Of a DNA stretch of 64,000 bases, positions 8,074 to 17,696 are shown in pieces. A model generated the notes under the pieces. The model ran no database searches, had not been told where the DNA came from, and worked only from the letters and a program-made list of their open reading frames with translations. The position numbers and the translations under genes were made by a program. The stretch comes from Chloroflexota bacterium (GTDB lineage: Bacteria > Chloroflexota > UBA6077 > SHYK01), in contig SHYK01000001.1 in the NCBI GenBank assembly GCA_009692845.1, forward strand, positions 306,400 to 370,399, read 5' to 3'. Within the stretch, counting starts at the first letter, position 1, and the number at the start of each line of letters is the position of its first letter.

Positions 8074-9834
8074 GTGGAACCGCCCACCCTTCCGCCTCGT
8101 TGCTACCTGGTCGGACTGCTCATCTCCGACTTCGTGATCATCGACCGACTTGAGCTGAGCCTCAAGCCCGGGCTTTGCGTATTGACCGGAGAGACCGGCG
8201 CCGGCAAGTCCATCATCGTCGACGCCCTGGGCGCGGCACTTGGCGAGCGTAGCTCTTCGGAGTGGGTCCGGGCCGGCGCCGAACGCAGCTCCATCGAGGC
8301 GATTTTTGCCTTTCCGGAAACGGTTCCAGCGTTGCCGGCCATCCTCGCGGACCTGGATATCCCGCTCGAGGAGGGGACGTTGATCCTGCGGCGCGACATC
8401 CAAACCGGTCGGAGCCTGCTCCGGCTCAACGGGAAGGCTCTCGTGGGACGATCGGCAGACCAGATTCGAGGTTGCCTGGTTGACGTCCATTCCCAGGGCG
8501 ACTCGGTATCTCTGAGCAGTCGCCCCGAGCAGCTCGCCATTCTCGATCGGTTCGGGCGGTTGATCGAAACGAGAGCCCAAGTCACTGCGTCCGTGCTCCG
8601 GCTGCGGGACGCAAGAAGTCGGCTTCAGGTGCTCGACCAAGCTCAGGAGGCGGCCGTCAACGAGCTGGCCTTGCTTCGGTATCAGTTGGAAGAGCTAGAA
8701 ACGGTTGCTCCAGTGCTCGGCGAAGACGAGGAGCTGCTTGCTCGGCGCGCCCGTTTGCAAAACGGGCTGCGCTTGCGTGGACTCGTGGAGCAAGCTGTTC
8801 GCTCGCTGTTCGGCGACGTTGGTGATCCGGGGGCGCTCGGCTTGCTCGAAGAGGCGGATGAGGCGCTGCGAAACTTGCGCGGGCTGGATAGCAGCGCGCC
8901 TCTCGAAGAGGGTGGGCTGCTCGATACTATCGACTACGTCCAGACCCTCCAGAAGACTCTGCAACGCTACGCGGATTCACTCGAAGATGACGCGGGAGCT
9001 TTGGAGGCGATTGAAGATCGACTTGCCCAGCTCTCGGAGCTCAAGCGCAAGTATGGCGGCACGATTGAGGACATCCTGGGTCGGCAAGAGCAACTGTCGG
9101 TGCGCTTGGTCAACATCGAGCAAGTCGGACAGCAGCGGGAAGAACTGGCCGCGGAGGCCGGGCAGCTGGCTGAGGAGGTAGCTCGGCTTGCCGAGGGGCT
9201 CTCGGAGATGCGCGCGAGGGCCGCGGGAGCAGCGGAAAGTGCCGTCCAGATCGAGCTGGCGCAGCTGGGCATGAGTGGCTGCCGGTTCCATATCGACATT
9301 CGGCGGCGATCTGATATCGGGGGCCTGACCTTGAGTGGAGGTGACATCGTCGCCTTCGACGCTTCGGGCATCGACGAGGTCGAATTCCTGGTGGCCGTGA
9401 ATCCCGGAGAACCCGAGCGGCCTATCGGTCGAACGGCGAGCGGCGGTGAGCTGTCTCGTCTGATGTTGGCGGTGAAGTCAGCTCTGGCCGAGGCCGATCC
9501 CGTGCCCGTGCTCATCTTCGATGAGCTGGATCAGGGCGTGGGGGGCCGAATGGGCTACGTTATCGGAGAAAAGCTGTGGCGGCTCAGTCGCGATCGCCAG
9601 GTCTTGTGCATCACCCATCTCCCTCAGGTGGCGTGCTACGCCGACCACCATTACGTGGTGGAAAAAGACGTCGTTGACGGTCGAGCGATCACAAATGTAA
9701 AGACAGTAGAGGGCTCGAGCAGGGTTGATGAGCTCGCTGCCATGCTAGCGGGACCCCGGGCGGGGGCAGCGGCTATCCAGGGGGCGAAAGAGCTCCTGGA
9801 CGCAGCCGCGCGCTGGAAAGAAGGTGAGCGGTAG
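8074..9834 (+). CDS. recN: DNA repair protein RecN
   Basis: SMC-like ATPase that gathers broken DNA ends in double-strand break repair, 586 aa from GTG 8074. Walker A is GETGAGKS at residues 39-46, a long coiled coil with a central hinge fills about 150-400, and the ABC signature TASGGELSRLML and Walker B VLIFDELDQGVGG are near the C-terminus. The frame is open back to 7936, but that part lies inside nadK. GTG 8074 is the first start after nadK; it adds about 16 residues relative to most RecN, so a later non-ATG start is possible. No SOS box was found upstream. Confidence 0.94.
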   Translation: MEPPTLPPRCYLVGLLISDFVIIDRLELSLKPGLCVLTGETGAGKSIIVDALGAALGERSSSEWVRAGAERSSIEAIFAFPETVPALPAILADLDIPLEEGTLILRRDIQTGRSLLRLNGKALVGRSADQIRGCLVDVHSQGDSVSLSSRPEQLAILDRFGRLIETRAQVTASVLRLRDARSRLQVLDQAQEAAVNELALLRYQLEELETVAPVLGEDEELLARRARLQNGLRLRGLVEQAVRSLFGDVGDPGALGLLEEADEALRNLRGLDSSAPLEEGGLLDTIDYVQTLQKTLQRYADSLEDDAGALEAIEDRLAQLSELKRKYGGTIEDILGRQEQLSVRLVNIEQVGQQREELAAEAGQLAEEVARLAEGLSEMRARAAGAAESAVQIELAQLGMSGCRFHIDIRRRSDIGGLTLSGGDIVAFDASGIDEVEFLVAVNPGEPERPIGRTASGGELSRLMLAVKSALAEADPVPVLIFDELDQGVGGRMGYVIGEKLWRLSRDRQVLCITHLPQVACYADHHYVVEKDVVDGRAITNVKTVEGSSRVDELAAMLAGPRAGAAAIQGAKELLDAAARWKEGER

Positions 9835-9869
9835 GATCAAAGGTCGAGGAATGGAGATACGGGCAGGCG

Positions 9870-10112
9870 TCAGGGTGCGGTGAGGACCAGAAGGACGATT
9901 CCGGAAGCCACGACGAAGGCAAACAGAGCGGTCAGAAACCCAAACCAGAGACGAGTGCCGCCCTCGGTGGCTTCCTGGATGACGGCGTAGCTGCCCGCCC
10001 CAAGGACATTGACGGAGAAAATCGTCAAGAAATAGGGGGTCAGGATCATCGGTAGGGCGATCGGGAACCAGACCAAAAGGATGCCGGCGACTTCTATCGG
10101 TGTCCACGTCAT
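9870..10112 (-). CDS. small membrane protein at the end of the ACIII operon
   Basis: 80 aa with two hydrophobic segments (about 8-35 and 55-78). It is the last gene of the alternative complex III operon and its ATG overlaps the actE stop by four bases (ATGA), so it is translationally coupled. Extra small membrane subunits (an ActG-type protein) have been described in Chloroflexi ACIII; position makes this a candidate, but sequence similarity cannot be judged by eye. The gene ends 35 bases from the convergent recN. Confidence 0.75.
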   Translation of the reverse strand: MTWTPIEVAGILLVWFPIALPMILTPYFLTIFSVNVLGAGSYAVIQEATEGGTRLWFGFLTALFAFVVASGIVLLVLTAP

Positions 10113-10654
10113 CGTTGTTGACCCTGCACCGCACGAACCTGATTCACGAGCGCCCAGACCTGGTCTTCGGTCAGGAGATCGCGGAATGGTGGCATTCCAC
10201 CGATTCCGTTGTCAATGATCCAGTCGAGCTCACCGTCGGTGCGATTGCGCACGCGGCTGGAGGCAAGGTCGGCCGGTGGAACGAAATGGTTCGCGGTGAA
10301 CCGCTGAGCCACAAAGCTTTCTCCGTTCCCAGCGGCGCCATGGCATACGGCGCAGTTCACCTTGAAAAGTGCCACGCCCGCCTTTTGGGTGTCCGGAGTG
10401 GATCGGACGGGGTTCTGGAGATCGCGCGCGCCGGCAAAGCTGATTTGGGGCCGCCCACCAGTGCGGGGAACGGAGCCATCCGGGGGCGATAGGCGCTGCG
10501 GCTCGAGGAGATGCTGGGACTGCTGATAGTGCATCTCCCGGAAGTAATCAAATGGATAGGCGCCGGGGTTGCATCCGGTTAACGCCAGCACGCCAATCGC
10601 GAGCGGCAGCGCGCGACGGGTGAGCAATCGGCGCAGGTGGGAGGAGAGTTGCAT
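10109..10654 (-). CDS. actE: ACIII subunit ActE, monoheme cytochrome c lipoprotein
   Basis: 181 aa. A lipoprotein signal ends in LALTGC, so the protein is predicted to be anchored outside the membrane. One heme c site, CAVCH, lies in the middle, followed by an IGGMPPF stretch that can supply the methionine ligand. In ACIII the monoheme subunit accepts electrons from pentaheme ActA and passes them on. The ATG at 10654 is preferred to the TTG three bases upstream; AGGAG precedes it. It follows actD with a 6-base gap. Confidence 0.88.
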   Translation of the reverse strand: MQLSSHLRRLLTRRALPLAIGVLALTGCNPGAYPFDYFREMHYQQSQHLLEPQRLSPPDGSVPRTGGRPQISFAGARDLQNPVRSTPDTQKAGVALFKVNCAVCHGAAGNGESFVAQRFTANHFVPPADLASSRVRNRTDGELDWIIDNGIGGMPPFRDLLTEDQVWALVNQVRAVQGQQR

Positions 10655-10660
10655 CAACTC

Positions 10661-11176
10661 CTACTTCGTCACAATGTCCACGGCGCCTGCATCTCGCAGC
10701 GCGCGCTCCGCTTCAGGGAGGCGGCCGCTCGCGCGGGTGACGAGAACACCGAGGTAACCTTCGCTGATTCGTGGGTCGTAGGGCGTGCCGGTGAGATAGG
10801 GCAAGCGGGACTCAAATATGATGCCGGCGACCGTGAACATGATGGCACCGAGCATCGTGCCCTCGTACATGACGTTGATCATCGGTGGGATGGAGAGGAG
10901 GGGCTTCCCGCCCGTTACGATCGGGTAGGCGAGTTGGGTGCCGATGGTGATGAGGAGGCCCAACGCGATACCACATGCGGCACCGATGAATGGGAAAACA
11001 AAAAGCCGATGCTTTTCGGGTTCTTCGCCGAAAGCGCCTTCTGGATACGGACTGTCCGTAAGGGTCTTCAAATCGCGCGATGCGAATCCGGCCGCGCGAA
11101 GCGCGTCCAATGCCTGGGCGACCTGTTCGGGCTCCTGAAAGAGTCCCAGAATGGCCTGTGCTCCTGAGATGGCCAT
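10661..11176 (-). CDS. actD: ACIII subunit ActD (DUF3341)
   Basis: 171 aa DUF3341 protein, the ActD membrane subunit of alternative complex III. A soluble N-terminal part with the family sequence GLFQEPEQVAQAL is followed by two transmembrane helices (about 60-80 and 105-125) and a C-terminal soluble part ending in ERALRDAGAVDI. A strong GGAGGAAG ribosome-binding site precedes the ATG. Its place between the NrfD-type gene and actE is the standard ACIII order. Confidence 0.9.
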   Translation of the reverse strand: MAISGAQAILGLFQEPEQVAQALDALRAAGFASRDLKTLTDSPYPEGAFGEEPEKHRLFVFPFIGAACGIALGLLITIGTQLAYPIVTGGKPLLSIPPMINVMYEGTMLGAIMFTVAGIIFESRLPYLTGTPYDPRISEGYLGVLVTRASGRLPEAERALRDAGAVDIVTK

Positions 11177-11214
11177 AGCCTACTTCCTCCTCGTTGGGGA
11201 ACCGATGACGGAGA

Positions 11215-12588
11215 TCATTCGCGGACCACGCCGGGTACGGTGCGTCTCCCGACCTGGATAACTCGGCGCAGGTTTTGTCCCTCTTTGATGTCAAACAGAG
11301 GAATGATCGGGAAAAGCTTGGCAAACACGAGGATACCCGTGGATACGACGCCGAAAGTGAATACGACGAGCACCCATTCGATGGGCTGAGGCTGATAGAC
11401 GGTGACCCAGTCGAAGGGGAAGGCCTGCTTGTTGGATAGCGGGGGGACGATCAGCATATAGCGCTCGATCCACATTCCAACGTTCACTAGCAACGACGTG
11501 AAGAACATCGCCTTGACGTTGCGGCGCACGCCCCGGATCAGCCAGAGCGGCACCGGAATCAAATAGCCGGCGAGCAAGAATATGGGGAAGAGCGTGTTGT
11601 ACGGCGGAGTGAACAGTCGAAGACTCCAGATGCCGAGCTCCATCTCGTCCCGGGCGAAGAGGCCGTAGTAGAAATCCATCCCGAAGAAGTACAGCCAGGT
11701 CGTCGAGACCACCACTAGAAGACGCCCGAGGGCATCGAAATGATCGTCGGTGAGGTAGTCATCGAGGTGGAAGATCCAGCGGAGAATTGCCATGAGGGTA
11801 GCGACGGCTGAAACCCCGGAATGCACCGCTCCGATAACGAAATAGGGCGGGAACACGGTGGAGTGCCACCCTGGAACCAGAGCCATTGCGAAGTCCCACG
11901 ATACGATTGAATGGACGGACACGAAGACCGGAAGGATGAGTGCGGAGAGCAGGATTCCTGCGATGGCCTGAAGCCGCCACTGCCGCTTGGTTCCCTGGAA
12001 ACCCATGGCGAGGATCGCGTAGAGGTACCGAGCAATGCCCGACGACCGATCCCGAGCGACCGCAAGGTCGGGGACCAGTGCGACATAGACAAACATTACG
12101 CTGCTGAGCAGATAGGTAAAGATGGCGCTCGGGTCCCACACCAGCGCGGAGCGGATATCCATGAAAATTCCGCGACTGAAGTCGAAGGGGAACTCCCAGT
12201 ACAGGGTGCGCCAGGGGCGGCCGCTGTGAATGATTGGCATCAGCATGGCCGTAGCGAGGGAGAAGACGGTGAGGATCTCCGAGGCACGGGTGACCGGGCG
12301 TCGCCATTCGGCCTGAGTGAGGCGAAGGATGGCGGAAATCATCACGCCGGCATGACTAATCCCGATCCAGAACACGAAATTGGTGATCAGAACCGCCCAC
12401 ATGGTCTGGTTGTTGTAGCCGAGGAACTGCAGTCCCCCCCCAATCATGATGGCGAAGGCGAGGAAGCCCGCACCGACGACCAAACCGAGACCGGCCAGCG
12501 CGTACCAGAACCACATAGGTGTGTGGAGCGGAAACTTGAGCAGGTCGTCGTTGATCTTCGACGACGAGAGTTCACGCCATTCTTTCAT
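11215..12588 (-). CDS. actC: ACIII subunit ActC, NrfD-type quinol-interacting membrane protein
   Basis: 457 aa, about ten transmembrane helices, NrfD/PsrC superfamily. In ACIII this subunit forms the quinol-oxidising site and passes electrons to the iron-sulfur protein. The N-terminal soluble stretch leads into the first helix at about residue 27; conserved polar spots include HSGRPWRTLYWEFP and SVHSIVSWDFA. The ATG at 12588 has GGAGG four bases upstream. It sits directly before actD, as canonical ActC does, so I assign it ActC rather than its paralogue at 12600-13904. Confidence 0.88.
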   Translation of the reverse strand: MKEWRELSSSKINDDLLKFPLHTPMWFWYALAGLGLVVGAGFLAFAIMIGGGLQFLGYNNQTMWAVLITNFVFWIGISHAGVMISAILRLTQAEWRRPVTRASEILTVFSLATAMLMPIIHSGRPWRTLYWEFPFDFSRGIFMDIRSALVWDPSAIFTYLLSSVMFVYVALVPDLAVARDRSSGIARYLYAILAMGFQGTKRQWRLQAIAGILLSALILPVFVSVHSIVSWDFAMALVPGWHSTVFPPYFVIGAVHSGVSAVATLMAILRWIFHLDDYLTDDHFDALGRLLVVVSTTWLYFFGMDFYYGLFARDEMELGIWSLRLFTPPYNTLFPIFLLAGYLIPVPLWLIRGVRRNVKAMFFTSLLVNVGMWIERYMLIVPPLSNKQAFPFDWVTVYQPQPIEWVLVVFTFGVVSTGILVFAKLFPIIPLFDIKEGQNLRRVIQVGRRTVPGVVRE

Positions 12589-12599
12589 TCAGCCTCCGG

Positions 12600-13904
12600 C
12601 TACTGGGGCTTCGCAACGACGGCCACTTCCGTTTTCAAGTACGGGCGCTCAGCGGTGAGCAGAAGCCCGGTCTTGAATTCCCAGATGGCGATCGGGGGCA
12701 CGAAACGAAGAGCAAGCAAGTAAAGGAAAGTAACCGCAGAAACCGCGCCGACAAAGACGAGAAGGTCCAGGGCGTCCGGATATTGGGCGGGCGGGGCGAA
12801 TGTGCGATGGGGGCCGAGCGGACCGGCGACCGACCACGAGGCGACAAAGATTCGGAGTCTATCGATCAGGTTGCCGAGCAAGATCAGACCAGCGACGAAG
12901 ATGGGCCCGCGCACGCTTACGCGAATCGGGTTCCAGATGAGTAAGGCTAGGGGCAAAGCAAAGTTGAGCAAAACGGACGAAATAAAGAGGGCCGTGTACG
13001 GGCCAAACATGAAAAGGTCGAGCAGGAACTGCTCGTCAGCGGTCCGCCCGTACCAATTAGTCAGCAGTTCGGACCAGGTGAAGTAGAAGAAGAGGAGCGA
13101 CAGTCCCAATAGGAGCTTCGAAGCGCCCCAGAACACGTCCAAGCCGAAATAGCGGCGGAGTCCACCGAAGCGGCGAAGTGCACCGCAAACCAGGAGGGTG
13201 GTCGCGAGCCCGGCCTGGAGCCCAGACACCGCGTGGTAGGGGGGGATGATGGCGCTCCGCCAGCCCAGGACCAGGCTCATGCCGAGATCGCTGACGACGT
13301 ACATGTGCACGAAAACGAGCATCATCAGGTAGAAGGCTCCGAGGACGACCAGTCCCGCCGTGAGGACGTCCCACTGGCGTCCGGTGCCTGGCCAATCGCT
13401 GGCCTGCTGAGTGGACAAGGCCCGGTCGGGACGGGAGGACACGAACAACATGGCGAGGCCGGTGAATGTGAGGAGAATCATGGCGACGCTGTCCCATAGG
13501 ACCGGGCCGCCCGGCCAATCGAACCAAATACTGGGTCGTCCAAAAAAATCGGGAAGCTGGAAAAGTAACACGATGAAAAGAGGTGTCGTGACCAGCCCGG
13601 TCACCGCCCCCAGTTCGGCGGCGCGGCGCAGCGGGAGCGCCCAATAGCCTTTGGCCAATCGCGTTGCAAAGGCAACTACTGGCATACCCTGGCCAGTTGA
13701 GAGCAGAAAGGCAAGGGCAGCCGCGGTGTAGCCCCACTTGTTGAGAGGGACGGGTCCGCTCATCACCTTGAGGATCAATCCGATCAGGCCAGCCAGCGCC
13801 AATATCCCCAGCACGAGCATGGCGCTCCCACTGCCAATGCGGCCTACCCGTCCGGTTAGGTCGTGGGTGGTGCCCGCTCGGGTCAGGGGTTCGACGTGGG
13901 CCAT
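12600..13904 (-). CDS. second NrfD-type ACIII membrane subunit (ActF-like)
   Basis: 434 aa, ten predicted helices, clearly related to ActC. ACIII complexes contain two NrfD-like subunits, ActC and ActF; by elimination this is the ActF-like one, although in the classic order actF comes after actE and here it precedes actC. A stretch DLGMSLVLGWRSAIIPPYHA aligns with ALVPGWHSTVFPPYF of the neighbour, showing paralogy. Start: ATG 13904 with GAGGAA upstream; the TTG three bases earlier is less likely. Confidence 0.8.
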   Translation of the reverse strand: MAHVEPLTRAGTTHDLTGRVGRIGSGSAMLVLGILALAGLIGLILKVMSGPVPLNKWGYTAAALAFLLSTGQGMPVVAFATRLAKGYWALPLRRAAELGAVTGLVTTPLFIVLLFQLPDFFGRPSIWFDWPGGPVLWDSVAMILLTFTGLAMLFVSSRPDRALSTQQASDWPGTGRQWDVLTAGLVVLGAFYLMMLVFVHMYVVSDLGMSLVLGWRSAIIPPYHAVSGLQAGLATTLLVCGALRRFGGLRRYFGLDVFWGASKLLLGLSLLFFYFTWSELLTNWYGRTADEQFLLDLFMFGPYTALFISSVLLNFALPLALLIWNPIRVSVRGPIFVAGLILLGNLIDRLRIFVASWSVAGPLGPHRTFAPPAQYPDALDLLVFVGAVSAVTFLYLLALRFVPPIAIWEFKTGLLLTAERPYLKTEVAVVAKPQ

Positions 13905-13924
13905 CAATTCCTCGCGGTTGCTGT

Positions 13925-14737
13925 TCAGCCGTTGATTACGGGAAGCGGGCGATAAGCGGTTTTATGTGAAACGGTGGCTTCATGCTGGGACAGATTGGGA
14001 TCCACCTTCTTCAGATACACGATGGTAGGCTCGGTTCCGAGCTCTTCGAGCATGTGGTACGCCCGGGTGCCCTTGGCCAGTCGGCTGATCCGGCTATTCT
14101 GGTCTTTCCAGTCGCCAAAAATGATGGCGCTGGTCGGGCAGGATTGTGCACACGCTGGTTGGAGGTCGCCATCTGCCATCGGTCGGCCGTTGCGCGATTC
14201 CTCCCGCTTGGCCCGATTGATTCGGTGGACGCACATCGAGCACTTCTCGATGAGGCCCTGGGTACGGACAGTTACATCCGGATTGAGTTGAGCATGGAGC
14301 GATTCGGGCCACTGGGGGGCGTCCCAGTTGAAGACCCGAACGGTGTAAGGACAGTTATTGCCGCAGTAGCGCGTGCCGACACAACGGTTGTAGGTCTGAA
14401 CGTTGAGACCCTCGGTGCTGTGCTGGGTGGCATACACCGGGCAGACCGGCTCACAGGGTGCGTTTCCACAATGCTGGCAAAGAACAGGGATAAAGCGCGC
14501 CTTTACATTGGGGAACTCGCCTTCCCAGTAACGCTCGATACGGATCCATTGGTTGACTCGGTGCTTTACGAAATAGTCCTCGACGTTGATGGGGATGTTG
14601 TTTTCGGCCTGGCAGGCGATCACGCACGCCTGGCAGCCGGTGCACAGGTCGATGTCGATCACCATTCCCCATCGATGCAGGCTTTCGCCCCCGGCGATTA
14701 CCCGACCGGGTGCGGCACCCTGCTGCTCATTTGCCAT
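13925..14737 (-). CDS. ACIII iron-sulfur subunit (C-terminal half of ActB as a separate gene)
   Basis: 270 aa, four clusters of cysteines typical of the DMSO-reductase/NrfC ferredoxin family: CTGCQACVIAC, CQHCGNAPCEPVC, CVGTRYCGNNC and a CSMC plus distal cysteine set. It should carry three or four Fe-S clusters as an electron wire from the quinol site to the cytochromes. In most described ACIII the same domain is fused to the molybdopterin-like domain as one ActB; here it is a separate gene behind it. The ATG at 14737 is preceded by GGAGGGGGA. Confidence 0.88.
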   Translation of the reverse strand: MANEQQGAAPGRVIAGGESLHRWGMVIDIDLCTGCQACVIACQAENNIPINVEDYFVKHRVNQWIRIERYWEGEFPNVKARFIPVLCQHCGNAPCEPVCPVYATQHSTEGLNVQTYNRCVGTRYCGNNCPYTVRVFNWDAPQWPESLHAQLNPDVTVRTQGLIEKCSMCVHRINRAKREESRNGRPMADGDLQPACAQSCPTSAIIFGDWKDQNSRISRLAKGTRAYHMLEELGTEPTIVYLKKVDPNLSQHEATVSHKTAYRPLPVING

Positions 14738-14788
14738 GTTGTCCCCCTCCGTCGGGCGGCTGCGTGGGCGGAACTCGAATCAAGTTCG

Positions 14789-17089
14789 CTACGCCTCGCG
14801 AGTGATCTTCAAGATTTGGAACTCTTCTAACTGCACGGCTTCGGCCGTTCCCTCGAACTTCGGCAGATTGACGTGCCGAGCGGTCTTAACGAGCCGAGCC
14901 CGAGTTGCGCCATAAGCCATCGCCCCGGTTGCTTGGTCCGTGGCTGGGGCGACGATGTCGAGAGGGTTGGCGCCTCGCTTCTCGGCCCATCGACCGTAGG
15001 TGGAGTGGCCTTGGCCAAGAGGTATGGCAAGTACGTTCGGAGATGCGCCCGGGTGAACATAAACAGGAACGTCGATGCGGCCCCGAGTTGTCTCGACCCC
15101 CACCACGTCACCCTCAGTTAGCCCCAGTTGTTTGGCGACGCGGGGGTTGATTTCAACCCAGGTCTGCCAAGCGGCGCTGGTAATAGGGTCCGGTGCAGAT
15201 TGTAGCCAAGGGATGTGGGCCGCTTGGCCGGTCCCCAGGCTGTTGTGGGGGAAGAGCACGAGATTAAACGGGTAGTCCTTTTCGCTGCCTTCAAACTGGG
15301 CGGAGGGAGGATTGCCGGCGAACCGCTGGAAATCGGTCGCGGCCGTAATCTGGGGACTGGACCCTGTTTGACCCTCGTCCCACCAACCGCCCTGCTGGAG
15401 CAGCCGGACCCAGAATCGCTCAAAGTCAGGTTCCCTGATACTGCCGCGGTTCTCGCCCTGCAGAGCTCGGAAACGTTCCCTGAGCAGGTCTTTAAAGGTC
15501 GCCCAGGGTAGAGCGGCGCGGATGGGTCCTCCCAATTCTTCACCAAGCACGAGTAGGAGATCCCAGAAGCTCCGGGTGTCTGCGAGGGGGCGGACGGTGG
15601 GCTGTTGGATGGTGACGATCTGGAAGCCCGGGGACGGCTCCGGGATGTCGTCGCCCCACTCCTCCAACGGGAGGTGGGAAGGGAGGACCAGATCGGCCAT
15701 CGCGGTAGTGTCGTCGAGAAAGCTCGAGAAGCTGACGATAAAGGGTACCCTGGCCAGGGCATCTCGGAACCCCAGAGCGGCTGGAGTCTCGAATACCGGG
15801 TTGGCATCCTTGAGCAGAAGAGCCTGGATGGAGCCGCCCCGCATGCGATCGGTCAGCCGCTGCCAATCCGAGAGGGAATCCGGTTTGCCGGTCGGAAGCC
15901 CACTGATGGGGGAAGCTGGGCTGAACATGACGCCGCCCGGCTTGCCCACGTTACCCGCGATGAGATTGAGGGTCAGGATTGCGGTCAGACTCTCGGTGGC
16001 GTTGGTGTGCGCGGAAACACTCCCGCCTCCGATGGCGAGGCTGGGTCGGCGACTAGCAAAGGCGCGAGCGATTTCCCGAATCCGATTGGCCGCGATTCCC
16101 ACTTGATCGGCAACGCGTTCAGGGGCGTAGGAATTCAACGCAGTCTGACCGCCGACCAGGCGGGAGCCCTCGGCATCAGCCGAGCCATCCGCCAACATGA
16201 CCTGGCCGATCGACAGCGCAAGCAGCCCTTCGGTGCCGGGGCGGGCCCACACCCACTCGTCTGCCGAGGCGCCAGTCGCGGAAAGCCGAGGCTCGACCTG
16301 CACGAGATAGCCCCTCGGGGCAGCCTGACGGGGTCGAAACTGGCCCGCCCGGTAATCGCCCTGGCGGAATCTGCCGTATTGAATGCTGTGGTTGACTTGA
16401 GAGATCCACGGGCCGAGGAAATCGGCGCCAAAAGAGAGGACGTATCGGGCGTTTTGAATATCAAAATTCGGAAGGCCGTCCGTTCCAAACACCCGCTTAG
16501 TGGCCTCTCGCAAAGGAGCGTCCGCGACGAGGTTGAGGGTGTGCCACTGAAGGCCATAAGCCTGGGAAAAGCGGTCGGTCAGGAATGCGCGCTGGCCGCG
16601 CAGTTGCCCGGTGGCGAGGACCACGTCGCCGGCCCGTCCCTGGTTTCGGATCTGGCCGAGCTTAGTTCGCACCTCGTCGAGTGCCTGGTCCCAGGAAATC
16701 GCCGTGAACGAGCCGGTCGTCCGATCTCGCCGCATAGGCCCCTGGATCCGGTCCGGATGGTATTGCTCCTGGACCGTGGCCTGGCCTCGCACACAAAGCT
16801 TTCCAAGGTTCAGGGGATGGTCGGGGTTGCCTTCAATCTTCTTGGCCCGTCCCTCGATGATGCGCACGATGGTGCCGCAGCCGGCCGAGCATTGGCGGCA
16901 GGTGGTGGCGTACCAGTTTTCATAGCCGGTGAGGATATCCTCGGCCATGAGCGGGCGGCTTTCCATCTGGAATTCGTGCTCGGGCGCCATGCATCCCGTG
17001 AATACGACCGCTCCGGCCCCGGACACCGCGGCCGTCTGTAGGAACTGTCGACGGGTCAATCCGCCCGGGTTGATTGAGTCGTCAGCCAC
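14789..17089 (-). CDS. actB: ACIII molybdopterin-oxidoreductase-like subunit (N-terminal half of ActB)
   Basis: 766 aa protein of the DMSO-reductase superfamily. A twin-arginine signal (TRRQFLQ at residues 12-18) and a hydrophobic stretch ending in TGC suggest Tat export with possible lipid anchoring. Near the N-terminus, cysteines at 64, 67, 71 and 99 are spaced like the Fe-S site FS0 of this family. Characterised ActB proteins are reported to lack the molybdenum cofactor, so a structural role is expected; absence of Mo here is inference. GTG start at 17089 with GAGAGGG six bases upstream. Confidence 0.88.
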   Translation of the reverse strand: MADDSINPGGLTRRQFLQTAAVSGAGAVVFTGCMAPEHEFQMESRPLMAEDILTGYENWYATTCRQCSAGCGTIVRIIEGRAKKIEGNPDHPLNLGKLCVRGQATVQEQYHPDRIQGPMRRDRTTGSFTAISWDQALDEVRTKLGQIRNQGRAGDVVLATGQLRGQRAFLTDRFSQAYGLQWHTLNLVADAPLREATKRVFGTDGLPNFDIQNARYVLSFGADFLGPWISQVNHSIQYGRFRQGDYRAGQFRPRQAAPRGYLVQVEPRLSATGASADEWVWARPGTEGLLALSIGQVMLADGSADAEGSRLVGGQTALNSYAPERVADQVGIAANRIREIARAFASRRPSLAIGGGSVSAHTNATESLTAILTLNLIAGNVGKPGGVMFSPASPISGLPTGKPDSLSDWQRLTDRMRGGSIQALLLKDANPVFETPAALGFRDALARVPFIVSFSSFLDDTTAMADLVLPSHLPLEEWGDDIPEPSPGFQIVTIQQPTVRPLADTRSFWDLLLVLGEELGGPIRAALPWATFKDLLRERFRALQGENRGSIREPDFERFWVRLLQQGGWWDEGQTGSSPQITAATDFQRFAGNPPSAQFEGSEKDYPFNLVLFPHNSLGTGQAAHIPWLQSAPDPITSAAWQTWVEINPRVAKQLGLTEGDVVGVETTRGRIDVPVYVHPGASPNVLAIPLGQGHSTYGRWAEKRGANPLDIVAPATDQATGAMAYGATRARLVKTARHVNLPKFEGTAEAVQLEEFQILKITREA

Positions 17090-17107
17090 TGAAAGCCCTC
17101 TCCGCGA

Positions 17108-17695
17108 TCACTTGTGACAAGTTGCGCACTCGGTAAGGGCGGCATTGGCTCGATGGCAACCGACGCAATCGCCCATATTCAGGGAACGTACCTGCACGAC
17201 TTGCCCCACAGATCCGACGTCACCGTGACAGGTCGCGCAGTCGAATCCGGCTTGAATGTGCGGCTCGTGAGTGAAGCGAACGTGGTCTGGGAGTCGATGG
17301 ACTCGCTCCCAGTCGATTGCTCGCTGTTGTTGCCACGCGTGTCGGACTTTGTCGATCTCCGCCTGCGCCTGGGCTGAGTCCATTTTGAAGCCGGGGGCGC
17401 CGACTGAAGAGGTGGCGACCGCACTGTGACAAAACATGCATTGCTGAACGTCCGGTATTCCGGCGGTCATCCCACCAATGGCGCCGCCTGTTGCCGTGTT
17501 GCGATGGCAGAACGTGCAGTCCAAGCCAACCTGCTGGACGTGGACGCTGTGATCGAAGGCAATCGGCTCTTTCGGAGCGGGATGCCATGTGTTCGCGAGG
17601 AGTCTGGGCGCTACCAGGGTAATAAAGATCGCGATCGCGAAGAGGGAGCCCGGGATCGAGGCGACGATGAGAACCCGCCGAAGATTGAGTCCCAC
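17108..17695 (-). CDS. actA: ACIII subunit ActA, pentaheme cytochrome c
   Basis: 195 aa. An N-terminal helix (residues 7-28) anchors the protein. Five CxxCH heme sites can be counted: CTFCH, CMFCH, CATCH, CVGCH and a C-terminal CATCH, matching pentaheme ActA. Electrons from the ActB iron-sulfur clusters pass through these hemes to ActE or an external carrier. GTG start; the upstream small membrane gene ends one base before it, so the two are coupled. Confidence 0.92.
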   Translation of the reverse strand: MGLNLRRVLIVASIPGSLFAIAIFITLVAPRLLANTWHPAPKEPIAFDHSVHVQQVGLDCTFCHRNTATGGAIGGMTAGIPDVQQCMFCHSAVATSSVGAPGFKMDSAQAQAEIDKVRHAWQQQRAIDWERVHRLPDHVRFTHEPHIQAGFDCATCHGDVGSVGQVVQVRSLNMGDCVGCHRANAALTECATCHK

Positions 17696-17696
17696 G

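Noticed and set aside
8040-8080. SOS box for recN
   Set aside because: No GAAC-N4-GTTC sequence found near the recN start; the gene lies in a tlyA-nadK operon.
11911-12723. 270-residue plus-strand ORF
   Set aside because: Antisense to two NrfD-type genes; charged, low-complexity product.
15605-17041. 478-residue plus-strand ORF
   Set aside because: Lies wholly antisense to the actB gene, whose product has a full family match; the reading frame is open only because of GC-rich codon bias.
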